DNA from: Bacteroidaceae bacterium
GTDB lineage: Bacteria; Bacteroidota; Bacteroidia; Bacteroidales; Bacteroidaceae
Direction of reading: 5' to 3'
Length of the DNA: 64,000 nucleotides
NCBI GenBank assembly: GCA_017429525.1
Contig: JAFROT010000013.1
Location: 1-64,000, forward strand
The notes beneath the pieces were generated by a model. It was not told the DNA's origin. It ran no database searches and worked only from the letters and a program-made list of their open reading frames with translations. Of the stretch, positions 43,521-52,789 are shown in pieces (positions within the stretch are counted from its first letter, which is position 1; each line of letters begins with the position of its first letter). The translations under genes were made by a program, and so were the position numbers.

Positions 43521-45674
43521 ATGAGAGTAAATCCTCTTTTCAACAAAGACTATCAGACGCCCCACAATACGGCTCCCTTCGACCGCATACAATTCGAGGA
43601 CTACGAGCCCGCCATCATGGAAGGTATTCGGCAAGACGATGCTTTCATCCAGCGCATCATCGACAATCCCGAGCCGCCCACCTTCGACAACACGATCTCC
43701 GTCACCACGCCCGACGACATGCTCGAGCGCGTCACCAAGGTCTTCTTCAACCTGCTCTCTGCCGAGACCAACGACGATATGGACGCGCTGGCACAAAAGA
43801 TGTCGCCCATCCTCACCGAACACGCCAACAATATCATGTTCAACCGCGCTTACTTCGAGCGCGTCAAGGCTGTCTATCTCCAATATCATCCAGAGAAAGA
43901 ACAAGCGGACAGCACTTCGGATGCTGCCCCTTCGGCTGCAGGCCAGGCCCCTTCGGCCAGTAAGCCCCGTCCGCTCACGCCCGAGGAACAGACCCTCCTC
44001 GACAAGTCCTACGAAGGTTTTGTCCGTGCAGGCGTAGCCCTCGACGACGAAGCGCAGGCCCGTCTGCGCGAGATCAACAACGAGATGAGCCTGCTCACGC
44101 TTCAGTTCTCGCAGAACAACCTCAAGGAAACCAATGCCTACGAGCTGCTCATCACCGACGAGGCGGACCTGAGCGGGCTGCCCGATACCGCACGCGAAGC
44201 GTCTGCTCTGGCCGCTCGCGAACATGGTAAGGAGGGATGGCTCTTCACCCTACACGCGCCCTCCTACGGCCCGTTCATCACCTATGCCGATAACCGCGAA
44301 CTGCGCCGTCAGATCTATCTCGCCAAGAACACCATCTGCATCAAACCCAACGAGCAGAACAACGAGTCCATCGTAGCGCGCATTGTCAACCTGCGCCGCG
44401 AACGTGCGCAGTTGCTTGGTTACAAGACATTTGCCGACTACGTCCTCACGCAACGCATGGCCGAGAATGCTGACAACGTCTACCATCTCTTCGATCAGCT
44501 GCTCGAGGCCTATATGGAGCCTGCGCGCCGCGAACTCAAGGAGATTGAGGATACCGCCCGTCGCATCGAGGGCGACGATTTCGAGCTGAAGCCCTGGGAC
44601 TTCTCTTACTATGGCCACAAGCTGCGGATGGAGCGCTACAACATCGACGCCGAGATGCTTCGTCCCTATCTGCCCCTCGATCGCGTCAAGGAGGGTGTCT
44701 TCGGGCTTGCCACCCGCCTCTATGGTATCACCTTCCGCCCCAATCCCGACATTCCCGTCTACCATCCCGACGTGCAGGCCTTCGACGTGCTCGACAACGA
44801 TGGTAGTTTCCTCGCCGTTCTCTATACGGATTTCCACCCCCGCAAGGGCAAGCAGAGCGGCGCATGGATGACCTCGTACAAAGAGCAATGGATCGGTCCG
44901 GAAGACAACTGCCCCGACCCCACCGACGCATCGCTCTGGAAGAACAGCCGCCCGCACGTCTCGCTCGTGATGAATTTCACCAAGCCTACCGACACTAAGC
45001 CTGCCCTGCTCACCCTCGGCGAGGTAGAGACCTTCCTTCACGAGTTCGGACATGCCCTCCACGGCATCTTCGCCAACACGCGTTTCTCCTCGCTCTCAGG
45101 CACGAATGTCTATTGGGACTTTGTCGAACTGCCCTCGCAGCTGATGGAGAACTTCGCCGTCGAGCCCGAGTTCCTCAACACCTTCGCACGCCACTACCAG
45201 ACGGGCGAACCCATTCCGCAGGAACTCATCGACCGCATCATCGCAAGTCGGAATTTCCAAGTGGCCTACGCCTGCATCCGACAAGTGAGCTTCGGCCTGC
45301 TCGACATGGCCTACTACACGCTCACCGAGCCCTTTACGGCCGACGTTCGTACGTTTGAGCACGAAGCTTGGAGCCGTGCACAACTCTTCCCCGAGGTGCC
45401 AGGCACGTGCATGAGCGTGCAGTTCTCTCATATCATGGCTGGCGGCTATGCCGCAGGCTACTATAGTTATAAATGGGCTGAGGTGCTCGATGCCGACGCC
45501 TTCTCGGTCTTCAAGCAGGCGGGCATCTTCGACCGCGCTACCGCACAACGGTTCCGCGACTGCATCCTCTCCCGAGGCGGCACGGAACACCCCATGACCC
45601 TCTACCGCCGCTTCCGTGGCGGCGAACCCACCATAGACGCATTACTCATTCGAAATGGAATCAAACAATCCTAA
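43521..45674 (+). CDS. dcp: M3-family peptidyl-dipeptidase
   Basis: A 717-residue zinc metallopeptidase of the Dcp/thimet oligopeptidase family, which removes C-terminal dipeptides from small peptides. The zinc motif HEFGHALHG has His507, Glu508 and His511, with the third ligand Glu about 25 residues on (WDFVELPSQLMENF). No signal peptide is seen, so it is probably cytoplasmic, although Bacteroidetes members may be exported. A short Ala/Pro/Ser-rich insert (DAAPSAAGQAPSAS, about 134-147) sits in the N-terminal half, matching the window's trend of low-complexity inserts. It overlaps the dCMP deaminase start by 20 bases. Confidence 0.93.
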   Translation: MRVNPLFNKDYQTPHNTAPFDRIQFEDYEPAIMEGIRQDDAFIQRIIDNPEPPTFDNTISVTTPDDMLERVTKVFFNLLSAETNDDMDALAQKMSPILTEHANNIMFNRAYFERVKAVYLQYHPEKEQADSTSDAAPSAAGQAPSASKPRPLTPEEQTLLDKSYEGFVRAGVALDDEAQARLREINNEMSLLTLQFSQNNLKETNAYELLITDEADLSGLPDTAREASALAAREHGKEGWLFTLHAPSYGPFITYADNRELRRQIYLAKNTICIKPNEQNNESIVARIVNLRRERAQLLGYKTFADYVLTQRMAENADNVYHLFDQLLEAYMEPARRELKEIEDTARRIEGDDFELKPWDFSYYGHKLRMERYNIDAEMLRPYLPLDRVKEGVFGLATRLYGITFRPNPDIPVYHPDVQAFDVLDNDGSFLAVLYTDFHPRKGKQSGAWMTSYKEQWIGPEDNCPDPTDASLWKNSRPHVSLVMNFTKPTDTKPALLTLGEVETFLHEFGHALHGIFANTRFSSLSGTNVYWDFVELPSQLMENFAVEPEFLNTFARHYQTGEPIPQELIDRIIASRNFQVAYACIRQVSFGLLDMAYYTLTEPFTADVRTFEHEAWSRAQLFPEVPGTCMSVQFSHIMAGGYAAGYYSYKWAEVLDADAFSVFKQAGIFDRATAQRFRDCILSRGGTEHPMTLYRRFRGGEPTIDALLIRNGIKQS

Positions 45675-46083
45675 ACTCGACCTTCGCTACCTGCGCATGG
45701 CGCGTATTTGGAGCGAGAACAGCTATTGCCAGCGCCGGCAAGTGGGCGCGCTCATCGTTAAGGACAAGATGATTATCAGCGACGGCTACAATGGCACGCC
45801 GTCGGGATTCGAGAATGTCTGCGAGGAAAACGGCGTCACCAAGCCTTACGTGCTTCATGCCGAAGCCAATGCCATCACCAAGATAGCCCGCTCAGGCAAC
45901 AACTCTGAAGGCGCTACGCTTTATGTCACCGACTCGCCCTGTATCGAGTGCTCCAAGCTCATCATCCAGGCCGGCATTCGCCGGGTTGTCTACGCGCGCG
46001 ACTATCGTCTCCACGATGGCATCGACCTCCTCAAGCGTGCCCATATCGACGTCCAGCACATGCCGATTGAAGGTGTAGAATAA
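45655..46083 (+). CDS. dCMP/CMP deaminase family protein
   Basis: A 142-residue zinc enzyme that converts dCMP to dUMP for thymidylate synthesis. Zinc and catalytic residues: HAEANAI (His and the proton-shuttle Glu) near 68-74 and PCIECSK (two Cys) near 97-102. It begins inside the 3' end of the M3 peptidase gene, so the two are translationally coupled. Length fits the ComEB-like dCMP deaminase class. Confidence 0.9.
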   Translation: MESNNPKLDLRYLRMARIWSENSYCQRRQVGALIVKDKMIISDGYNGTPSGFENVCEENGVTKPYVLHAEANAITKIARSGNNSEGATLYVTDSPCIECSKLIIQAGIRRVVYARDYRLHDGIDLLKRAHIDVQHMPIEGVE

Positions 46084-46158
46084 ACCATCAGTGTCTCCCC
46101 GCGATTCATCGAGGGTTCATACCCGCTAAAATGCTAATCCTCATCAACCATCATTAAG

Positions 46159-47880
46159 ATGAACACCAAATCCCGCCTCGTGCCCCTCCTGCTGGCCATC
46201 GCTGCCATCGTAGGCATACTCATTGGCACCTTCTTTGCCAATCATTTCTCAGGCAAACGCCTTAACATCGTCAATACGGGAAGCAACAAACTCAACTACC
46301 TCCTGCAGATTATCGACAACAATTATGTCGATACCGTCAATGTCAGCGACCTCATTGAGGATGCAATGCCCCAGATTCTTTCTGAGCTCGACCCCCACTC
46401 TACCTACATCAGCGTAGCCGAGGCCGAAGAGACAGGTGAAGAACTCAAAGGCAGCTTCTCAGGCATAGGTATACGCTTCACCGTACAGAAGGATACCGTC
46501 AACGTGATGAATGTCATCAAGGGTGGTCCATCCGAGAAAGTGGGCATCCTTGCTGGCGACCGCATCATCGCAGCCGACGACAGCACGCTCATTGCCAAGG
46601 AGAACCGCGAGATCATGCGCCGTCTGCGAGGCCAAAGGAACTCCAAGGTCAAACTCACCGTCGTACGCAACGGACATCGTGAGCCTCTCACCTTCACCAT
46701 TGTACGTGGCGACGTGCCTGTAGAGAGCATCGATGCCTATTTCATGCTCGACCGCCAAACGGGTTACATCGCTATTGAAAGTTTCGGCGAGACTACCTAC
46801 CCCGAGCTTCTGACCGCCCTCGCACAACTCAACGTCCAAGGCATGCGCAACCTCATCATCGACCTGCGCGGCAATCGAGGCGGTTATATGCAGACAGCAA
46901 TCATGATGGTCAATGAGTTTCTGCCTGCAGGCCAATTGGTTGTCTACACCGAAGGGCGCAAATCGCCACGTGAGGAATACCGGACAGACGGGCGCGGCTC
47001 GTTCCAACATCTACCCCTCATCGTGCTCGTCGACGAAGGTTCAGCTTCGGCTTCCGAGATCTTCGCCGGAGCCATTCAGGACAACGACCGTGGCACGATC
47101 ATCGGCCGACGTTCGTTCGGCAAAGGTCTTGTGCAACAGCCTATTGAATTCAAGGATGGAAGCAGCGTGCGCCTCACCATAGCCCGCTACTATACTCCCT
47201 CTGGCCGTTGCATACAGAAGCCCTATGAGAAAGGTCATGGCGAGGATTATGAGAACGACCTCATCCTCCGCTACGAGCGCGGCGAGTTCTTCTCGGCCGA
47301 TAGTATTCACCAAGATGGCCCAGAGTACCATACGCGCCTTGGACGCACGGTCTATGGTGGTGGCGGCATTATGCCCGACATCTTCATCCCGGAGGACACC
47401 ACCCTCTACACCAGCTACTTCCGCGAGGCTCAATTTACAGGTCTTACGATGCAGTTCGCTTTCCTTTTCACAGACCAGAACCGTCAGCGACTCATGCAAT
47501 TCACCGATGTCGACCAGATGACCTCATGGCTCCGCAATCAGAAACTTCTCGAGCAGTTCGCCCGCTATGGTGAAGAGCACGGCCTCAAGCGTCGCAATCT
47601 CATGTTGCAACGGAGCGCGCCCCTGTTCGAGCGTAGTCTCATCTCTAACATCATTTACAACGCGCAGGATATGGCCTGGCGCCTTCAGTACCTCAGCAAG
47701 GATGACCCCACTATTCAACGAGCCTTGCAGCTCTTTGTCGATGGTGAATCCTTCCCCAAGGCGCCCGAGCAGCCTTCCAACGGCAAGACTCTCCGCAAGT
47801 CTGCTTTCGTCAAAGGCTACATCGGCGAGCCCAACCGTCCTCGCCTCATCCCCACCCGACTTGCCCGGTCCTTCGCCTAA
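46159..47880 (+). CDS. S41-family carboxyl-terminal processing protease
   Basis: A 573-residue periplasmic serine protease with an N-terminal signal anchor (LVPLLLAIAAIVGILIGTFFA). A PDZ domain (about 88-165: GSFSGIGIRF, VIKGGPSEKVGILAGD) feeds substrate ends to the S41 catalytic core, where Ser lies in DEGSASASEIF (about 294-304) and Lys in RRSFGKGLVQ. A C-terminal helical extension follows. The protease trims or degrades envelope proteins. It is followed 53 bases later by the folate gene and probably forms an operon with the dCMP deaminase. Confidence 0.92.
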   Translation: MNTKSRLVPLLLAIAAIVGILIGTFFANHFSGKRLNIVNTGSNKLNYLLQIIDNNYVDTVNVSDLIEDAMPQILSELDPHSTYISVAEAEETGEELKGSFSGIGIRFTVQKDTVNVMNVIKGGPSEKVGILAGDRIIAADDSTLIAKENREIMRRLRGQRNSKVKLTVVRNGHREPLTFTIVRGDVPVESIDAYFMLDRQTGYIAIESFGETTYPELLTALAQLNVQGMRNLIIDLRGNRGGYMQTAIMMVNEFLPAGQLVVYTEGRKSPREEYRTDGRGSFQHLPLIVLVDEGSASASEIFAGAIQDNDRGTIIGRRSFGKGLVQQPIEFKDGSSVRLTIARYYTPSGRCIQKPYEKGHGEDYENDLILRYERGEFFSADSIHQDGPEYHTRLGRTVYGGGGIMPDIFIPEDTTLYTSYFREAQFTGLTMQFAFLFTDQNRQRLMQFTDVDQMTSWLRNQKLLEQFARYGEEHGLKRRNLMLQRSAPLFERSLISNIIYNAQDMAWRLQYLSKDDPTIQRALQLFVDGESFPKAPEQPSNGKTLRKSAFVKGYIGEPNRPRLIPTRLARSFA

Positions 47881-47933
47881 ACCATCCGCCACCGCTTCCG
47901 ATGCGTCAGCATCGGCTCCCCCGCCACCGCTCC

Positions 47934-48467
47934 ATGACTAAGTCTGAGCTTCGAAAAGAAATCAAACGTCGCAAGGCATCATACTCTCTCGAAGAGCGAG
48001 CTGCCTTGTCAGCAGCAGTCGTCAACACGCTCTTGACAGACGGCCATTGGCAGCATGCCCGCACCGTCCTCCTCTATCACTCTCTTCCTGACGAAGTTGC
48101 CACTCACGACCTCATTCGCCAAGCATTAGCCGAGGGCAAACATATCCTGCTGCCCGTCGTCGTGGGCGATGACCTTGAGCTCCGCACCTATACCGCTGAT
48201 GAGGCTCTCGTCACAGGTGCGTTCAACATCCTTGAACCCACAGGACCGGTCTTTACGGCTTACGAAACAATTGATCTTGCTATTATTCCTGGTGTAGCCT
48301 TCACAGCTGATGGCCGCCGCCTTGGACGAGGACGAGGCTACTATGACCGTCTCCTCGCGCGTCTCCATCCCAGCACTTTTCTCATCGGACTTTGCTGGCC
48401 TTTCCAGCTCGTTGATGATCTCCCTACCGAGCCTCACGACCGCCCTCTCAATCACATTTGCTCATAG
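47934..48467 (+). CDS. 5-formyltetrahydrofolate cyclo-ligase
   Basis: A 177-residue cytoplasmic enzyme that converts 5-formyl-THF to 5,10-methenyl-THF with ATP. Start 47934 (MTKSELRKEIKRRK) is chosen over the ORF start 11 residues upstream. Motifs: ATP-binding lysine-rich N-terminus, LLYHSLPDEVATH near 48 and the folate/ATP loop GRRLGRGRGYYDR near 128. Length is normal for the family. It converges with the minus-strand TonB gene 37 bases away. Confidence 0.9.
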   Translation: MTKSELRKEIKRRKASYSLEERAALSAAVVNTLLTDGHWQHARTVLLYHSLPDEVATHDLIRQALAEGKHILLPVVVGDDLELRTYTADEALVTGAFNILEPTGPVFTAYETIDLAIIPGVAFTADGRRLGRGRGYYDRLLARLHPSTFLIGLCWPFQLVDDLPTEPHDRPLNHICS

Positions 48468-48503
48468 GGACGCTTCACGTAAAACGAAAAGGTGGTAATA
48501 TCG

Positions 48504-50939
48504 TCAGAATTCAATGAGGAAACGCGCATTGATCATGCGCCCTGTGAGGTAGTTGGGGACCGCATACTGCTGGTTGGTGATGTCGGTGATCCAGAGGTAG
48601 GACGCGACATTGTTCAGCCCGAAGATGTTGAAGCAGTCAAGGCCGAGCCAAACATTACGCAAATGCTGTCCGAGTCCGTTGTGGCGATGGCCGTCCTCGT
48701 TGTTGAGCAAGCGATAGTTCATGCCGATGTCGACGCGGCGATAAGGAGTAGCGCGCCAATAGTGATGCTCCAGTCCTGAGTGGGGCGCACCGAAGGGGAG
48801 CCCATCGGCAAAGGCCATCTTCAGTGTCATCTTCCAACGGTCAGTACCGGGGAAGTAGTCGCTGAAGAACATGTTGAGGTTCCAGCGCTGGTCGGTAGGC
48901 TGCGGGATGGTCTTTCCATGAAGTTTCATTGACGCTTTCATCAGCGAGAAGGATATCCATGAATCGGTGCCCGGCACGAACTCGCCATAGACTTTCAGGT
49001 CGAGACCTGCGACGTAGCCACTTGCCTCGTTGCGACCATAGTAGACGATTTTGACGTTGTCGACATTGTAGGGGTTGAGGCGGCTCTGAGCCTTGTAGTA
49101 AAGTTCGGAGGTGAACTTGAAGGGGCGTTCGGCCACGCGGAACTTGTACTCGCCTCCAAGGACAACTTGGAATGAGCGCTGCGATTTGATGTCGCTGTTC
49201 AGACGGACAATGGTGGCGCCATCGGCTGTGACGGTGTCGCGCAATTCCTTGTAGAAAGGTGCTTGGTAGTACATACCTGTGGCCAGACGGAAGGTGAAAT
49301 TGTCGTTGGCAGCGGGCACAAACCCGATGCTGGCGCGGGGCGAGAAGAGCGTCTCGCCATTCCACGACCAATGGCTGAGGCGTGCGCCATAGTTGAGCGA
49401 CAGGATTCCTGCTTTCAACTCTTTGCGCCAGGTATCTTGGACGAAAGCCTCAAGGCGGTTGGACGATATTTCCTGCTTGCTCTTGAGGTTGTAGATGAGT
49501 TCCAGATGGTCGGGGTAATGCGGCATGGAATAGCCCGCTGAATCGCGGAATTCCCACTCGCGGGTGTTCTCACGTATGCGCTCGTGCTTGAAGAGCAGAC
49601 CAGCCTGCAGGTGGTGCTCAGCGGGTCGCCAGGCAAAGACGGCGCGGGCGGTCTGAGTGCTCGAGGTGAGCAGGTTGCGCGCATGTTCCATGTAAGTGCC
49701 CACGCCGAGCTGCTCGCTGGTCTTGGTGTCATCAAGCCAGTACTGCCCCTGGATGTCGTAGGTCTCGCGCTCCTTGGTGGAGAACGCCGAAGCGCCCAGA
49801 GTGAACGAGGAACGGCTGCCCAATTGGCGCGTGATGGCTATTGAGCCGAAGAGCGTGCGGAAGAGATCCTGCTCCTCGCCGTCGAAGTAGACGGTGAAGC
49901 TCTTGACGTCCTCCATCGTGCCGAAGTTGGTCGTGCGGTTCTTGGGCTTGAAATGATAGCGATTGCGCGAGATATAGCCGATGGCATCGAAAGTCCAGCG
50001 CTCGGATGGCGACCACGAGAGGTAGGCTTGATAGTCGAGGAACGAGGGATCGTACTCACCATTGGTCTCGAGCGAACCGAGCATGTAGCGGTTGCTCTTG
50101 AAACGAAGCCCCTGCGAGAGCGACAGTTTTCCCACGCGCAATCCATCATAGACGCTGGCCCCGAGGAGGCTGGCCCCGACGGCGCCCTCGTGGCGTTCTG
50201 GCTTCTTGTAAGTGATGTCGAGTACGCTGGACATTCGGTCGCCGTACTTCGCCTCGAATCCTCCGGCCGAGAACTGCACGCGCTCGACCATATCGGAATT
50301 GATCACGGAGAGGCCTTCTTGCTGTCCGGACGAGATGAGCAAGGGACGATACACTTCCATGCCGTTGACGTAGACGCAGTTCTCGTCGAACGAGCCGCCA
50401 CGGACATTGTATTGCGACGAGAGCTCGTTGTGCGATGAAACGCCCGCCTGCGTGGCTACCATCTCCTCGACGGCGTTGCCTGTGGTAGACGGCATGCGAC
50501 GAAGATCCTTGGTCGTGAGTTCCTGAGTCGTGCCCATCTGACGACGCACCTCGCTGACGGTCACCTCGGTCATATCCGTGCCCGAGCTGCGCATCTGCAC
50601 GTTCCATACGAGCCGACCTTGCGGACGAAGGAACACTTTCTGCTTGCGCTCAAAGCCCATCATCGAGTAGCTGACGACTACGCTGTCATCGGTTGCGAAC
50701 TCAAAAGAATATTCTCCTTTAGGATTGGAAAACGTGCCTGCGACCTGCCCTTCGACTTTCACGGCAACGAAAGGAAGAGCTTTTCCACTCTCGTCGGTGA
50801 TACGGCCGTGGAGCGTACACCTGGCGGGTGATGCGCTCTTAAGGGTGTCGGCCTTCTCAGCATGCACATCATTTGCCTCCTGAGCAATAGCCCAGAGACA
50901 ACTGAAAAGGAAGAGCAAGAAAAAAACGTGTCGTTTCAC
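48504..50939 (-). CDS. TonB-dependent receptor with carboxypeptidase-like N-domain
   Basis: An outer membrane protein of 811 residues from GTG 50939 (signal MKRHVFFLLFLFSCLWAIAQ). A TTG at 50960 adds 7 residues but falls inside a hairpin, so GTG is preferred. The N-terminal carboxypeptidase-regulatory-like domain spans about 38-115 (GRITDESGKALPFVAVKVEG). The plug spans about 118-245 (MPSTTGNAVEEMVATQAGV, NVRGGSFDENCVYVNGMEV, FEAKYGDRMSSVLDITYK), followed by a barrel that ends in ARFLIEF. This fits SusC-like receptors of Bacteroidetes but is shorter and has no SusD partner. Ligand is unknown; an iron or peptide carrier is possible. Confidence 0.88.
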   Translation of the reverse strand: MKRHVFFLLFLFSCLWAIAQEANDVHAEKADTLKSASPARCTLHGRITDESGKALPFVAVKVEGQVAGTFSNPKGEYSFEFATDDSVVVSYSMMGFERKQKVFLRPQGRLVWNVQMRSSGTDMTEVTVSEVRRQMGTTQELTTKDLRRMPSTTGNAVEEMVATQAGVSSHNELSSQYNVRGGSFDENCVYVNGMEVYRPLLISSGQQEGLSVINSDMVERVQFSAGGFEAKYGDRMSSVLDITYKKPERHEGAVGASLLGASVYDGLRVGKLSLSQGLRFKSNRYMLGSLETNGEYDPSFLDYQAYLSWSPSERWTFDAIGYISRNRYHFKPKNRTTNFGTMEDVKSFTVYFDGEEQDLFRTLFGSIAITRQLGSRSSFTLGASAFSTKERETYDIQGQYWLDDTKTSEQLGVGTYMEHARNLLTSSTQTARAVFAWRPAEHHLQAGLLFKHERIRENTREWEFRDSAGYSMPHYPDHLELIYNLKSKQEISSNRLEAFVQDTWRKELKAGILSLNYGARLSHWSWNGETLFSPRASIGFVPAANDNFTFRLATGMYYQAPFYKELRDTVTADGATIVRLNSDIKSQRSFQVVLGGEYKFRVAERPFKFTSELYYKAQSRLNPYNVDNVKIVYYGRNEASGYVAGLDLKVYGEFVPGTDSWISFSLMKASMKLHGKTIPQPTDQRWNLNMFFSDYFPGTDRWKMTLKMAFADGLPFGAPHSGLEHHYWRATPYRRVDIGMNYRLLNNEDGHRHNGLGQHLRNVWLGLDCFNIFGLNNVASYLWITDITNQQYAVPNYLTGRMINARFLIEF

Positions 50940-50947
50940 GACTATAT

Positions 50948-50988
50948 AACGAACGGGCAAGCCATTTTATTGTGCCTGCCCGCTCGTT
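50948..50988 (-). terminator. Hairpin between the T9SS cargo gene and TonB gene
   Basis: AACGAACGGGCAAGCC (50948-50963) pairs with 50974-50988 with two G-U or mismatched positions and a short AT loop. It covers the alternative TTG start, which argues for the later GTG start of the receptor. It may attenuate transcription from the upstream gene. Confidence 0.6.
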
Positions 50989-51049
50989 GTTTATTTAAAG
51001 AATGTAGTCAGCCGCGACAAATCGCAGGGCGTAATGACTGCTGGAGATG

Positions 51050-51679
51050 TTAGCGCTTCGTGCTCTGCACTTTGCGTACGGTGCCATCGCTATAACGCAC
51101 AAGGGCAAAACCTTTAGGCAGTTCTGACACGCGTCGACCGTCGATGGAATAGTAGGCCACGGCAATGGGATGGGTTGCTTCGACGGTATTAACATTTGAA
51201 GGGTTGTTGGTGAAGCGCACCTTTACGGTGTAGGCCTTTAGATTAGCTGTTACCTGAATGGTGGCCACGAGTTCACCTTCCTCCTTGGGAAGACAATCGA
51301 ACTGAACCATGGTAACCCCGCCTGCTTTGGTGGTGAAATCCTTGGTGAGCGATCCTCCCGTGACGAGAGTGCATTGTCCGCCCATGCACCATTGAATCTG
51401 CGAGGGGTCCATCGTGTTGGAGTCAATCGTGAGCTTGGCAGAGCATTTCATCTCCTTGCTGCTCTTATTGGCAAAGACGAGGCCGTTGATCGCATCGGAG
51501 GCAGGATTCGTGTTGCACTCGATATCGCCCCAAACGGGATCTACCTCACCGGCAATCGTGACAGTAGCACCATCGGCAAGGGGCTGGCCATGGTAGCGGA
51601 ACTCAGCGTCCTGGGCATGGGCAGCCACAAACGTGGCGCAAAGGAGGAGGAATGAAGTAAAGATTTTTTTCATACGCAT
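51050..51679 (-). CDS. Secreted protein with T9SS-type C-terminal signal, unknown function
   Basis: A 209-residue exported protein from ATG 51679 (MRMKKIFTSFLLLCATFVAAHAQ); Met at 51673 is an alternative. The mature part is predicted beta-rich, with Cys pairs (DIECNTNPAS, QWCMGGQCTL) that may form disulfides. The last ~45 residues (AVAYYSIDGRRVSELPKG, VRYSDGTVRKV) follow the type IX secretion signal pattern. It is expected at the cell surface. No catalytic family is recognised. Confidence 0.7.
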   Translation of the reverse strand: MRMKKIFTSFLLLCATFVAAHAQDAEFRYHGQPLADGATVTIAGEVDPVWGDIECNTNPASDAINGLVFANKSSKEMKCSAKLTIDSNTMDPSQIQWCMGGQCTLVTGGSLTKDFTTKAGGVTMVQFDCLPKEEGELVATIQVTANLKAYTVKVRFTNNPSNVNTVEATHPIAVAYYSIDGRRVSELPKGFALVRYSDGTVRKVQSTKR

Positions 51680-51737
51680 AATGATTTTATTGTTTGTTAA
51701 GTAGTCGAACAATTATATTTGAATAGATTCTTGAAGG

Positions 51738-51891
51738 GTCCGCTCGGCATCCCGTAGGGTGACGCTTGATACCTCAAGAAGCGTTGCAAGCGCCGAGCGG
51801 ACGATTAGATTGACGATTGGATTGACGTAGATTAACGTCCAATATGAACAATAGGTTGATTTTTATTTAAACGTCAATCTAATCGTCAATC
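51738..51891. repeat. Pair of inverted repeats between two outer-membrane genes
   Basis: First: GTCCGCTCGGC (51738-51748) with GCCGAGCGGAC (51792-51802). Second: 21 bp starting GATTGACGATTGG (51808-51828) with 51871-51891, one mismatch. The second uses ATTGACG words, related to the word arrays elsewhere. It fills most of the 270-base gap between the two minus-strand genes. Confidence 0.75.
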
Positions 51892-51949
51892 TTCATCAAT
51901 CCAAACATCGATGTTCATTAATTTATTGTATAAACTTTTGTGCATTTAC

Positions 51950-52783
51950 TTAATTGTCTGTCGGTTCAGCTTGATACGGATTAGCGGGACATTCGACGAC
52001 CTGCTGGACGCCATCGTCATTGTAGAGGAAGCCCACGATGGAGAGATCGTCGAGTTGCCAGGCCGGGTCAAAGTCGCATTCGAAGTCGAGCGTCTGAATC
52101 TGCCCCTGAGCGGCGGTGAAAGGCGTGCCCCACGTTCCATTCACGGAGCGACGGAAGACATGGTTGTGGACATAGGTGGGATTGGCCGAGCCGTCGGGCA
52201 TCATCTGCAGCGCCGTGATATTGCTTTCGGTGACCCACAACTGGAGGTGGCCGTCAAAAGGCTCACCAACAATAACGGTGAGGCCCACGTGCAACTTATT
52301 GTCGTCGCTGTCGTAATAAGGATCTAATTGTATGGAAATGTCCGTCGGGACTTGTATGGCCTCGCGCACCATCGTAGCCCAACGGTCGACTGTGGCAATC
52401 TCGCCACGGCGATTGATGTAGCCCATAGGTTCCTGCTCGATTTTCCAATGGTCGTAGTAGGTATCGCCTTCTTCGGTACGCAAGCCGAGAATATTCCCGC
52501 GAGAGTAGACGGCAAGAGGGCCAGAGTGGATGCCGACGGCAATAATGGTGTCGGCCCCATATTGTTCTTTGAGTTTCTCGATCTCAAGGGCTGCATTCGG
52601 GCAGTTGATGCATCGCTGGCCCGTGAAATCCTCGATGAGGACGGCGCGCGTGCTGGCTACAGGCGGGACGTAGATGAAGCGCTCGCTCTCGTCGATGGTG
52701 CTACAGGACGCGAACGCCAACGCTAACGCCGACGATAGCAGGGAGCTGAAGAGTCTGTGAGTGAACTTATTGAGAGAGACCAT
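51950..52783 (-). CDS. Omp28-family outer membrane lipoprotein with thioredoxin-like CxxC
   Basis: A 277-residue lipoprotein (lipobox FASC, Cys at about 27). The N-terminal half has a thioredoxin-like fold with a Cys pair in GQRCINCPNA (about 56-65). The C-terminal half is a beta-rich Omp28 domain (LQLWVTESNITALQM, VGFLYNDDGVQQVVECP). It is the last gene of a three-gene minus-strand operon with TlpA-like and DUF6029 genes, separated by 6 bases. In this arrangement it may take part in a surface or periplasmic redox or transport complex; the function is not established. Confidence 0.85.
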   Translation of the reverse strand: MVSLNKFTHRLFSSLLSSALALAFASCSTIDESERFIYVPPVASTRAVLIEDFTGQRCINCPNAALEIEKLKEQYGADTIIAVGIHSGPLAVYSRGNILGLRTEEGDTYYDHWKIEQEPMGYINRRGEIATVDRWATMVREAIQVPTDISIQLDPYYDSDDNKLHVGLTVIVGEPFDGHLQLWVTESNITALQMMPDGSANPTYVHNHVFRRSVNGTWGTPFTAAQGQIQTLDFECDFDPAWQLDDLSIVGFLYNDDGVQQVVECPANPYQAEPTDN

Positions 52784-52789
52784 GGGACA

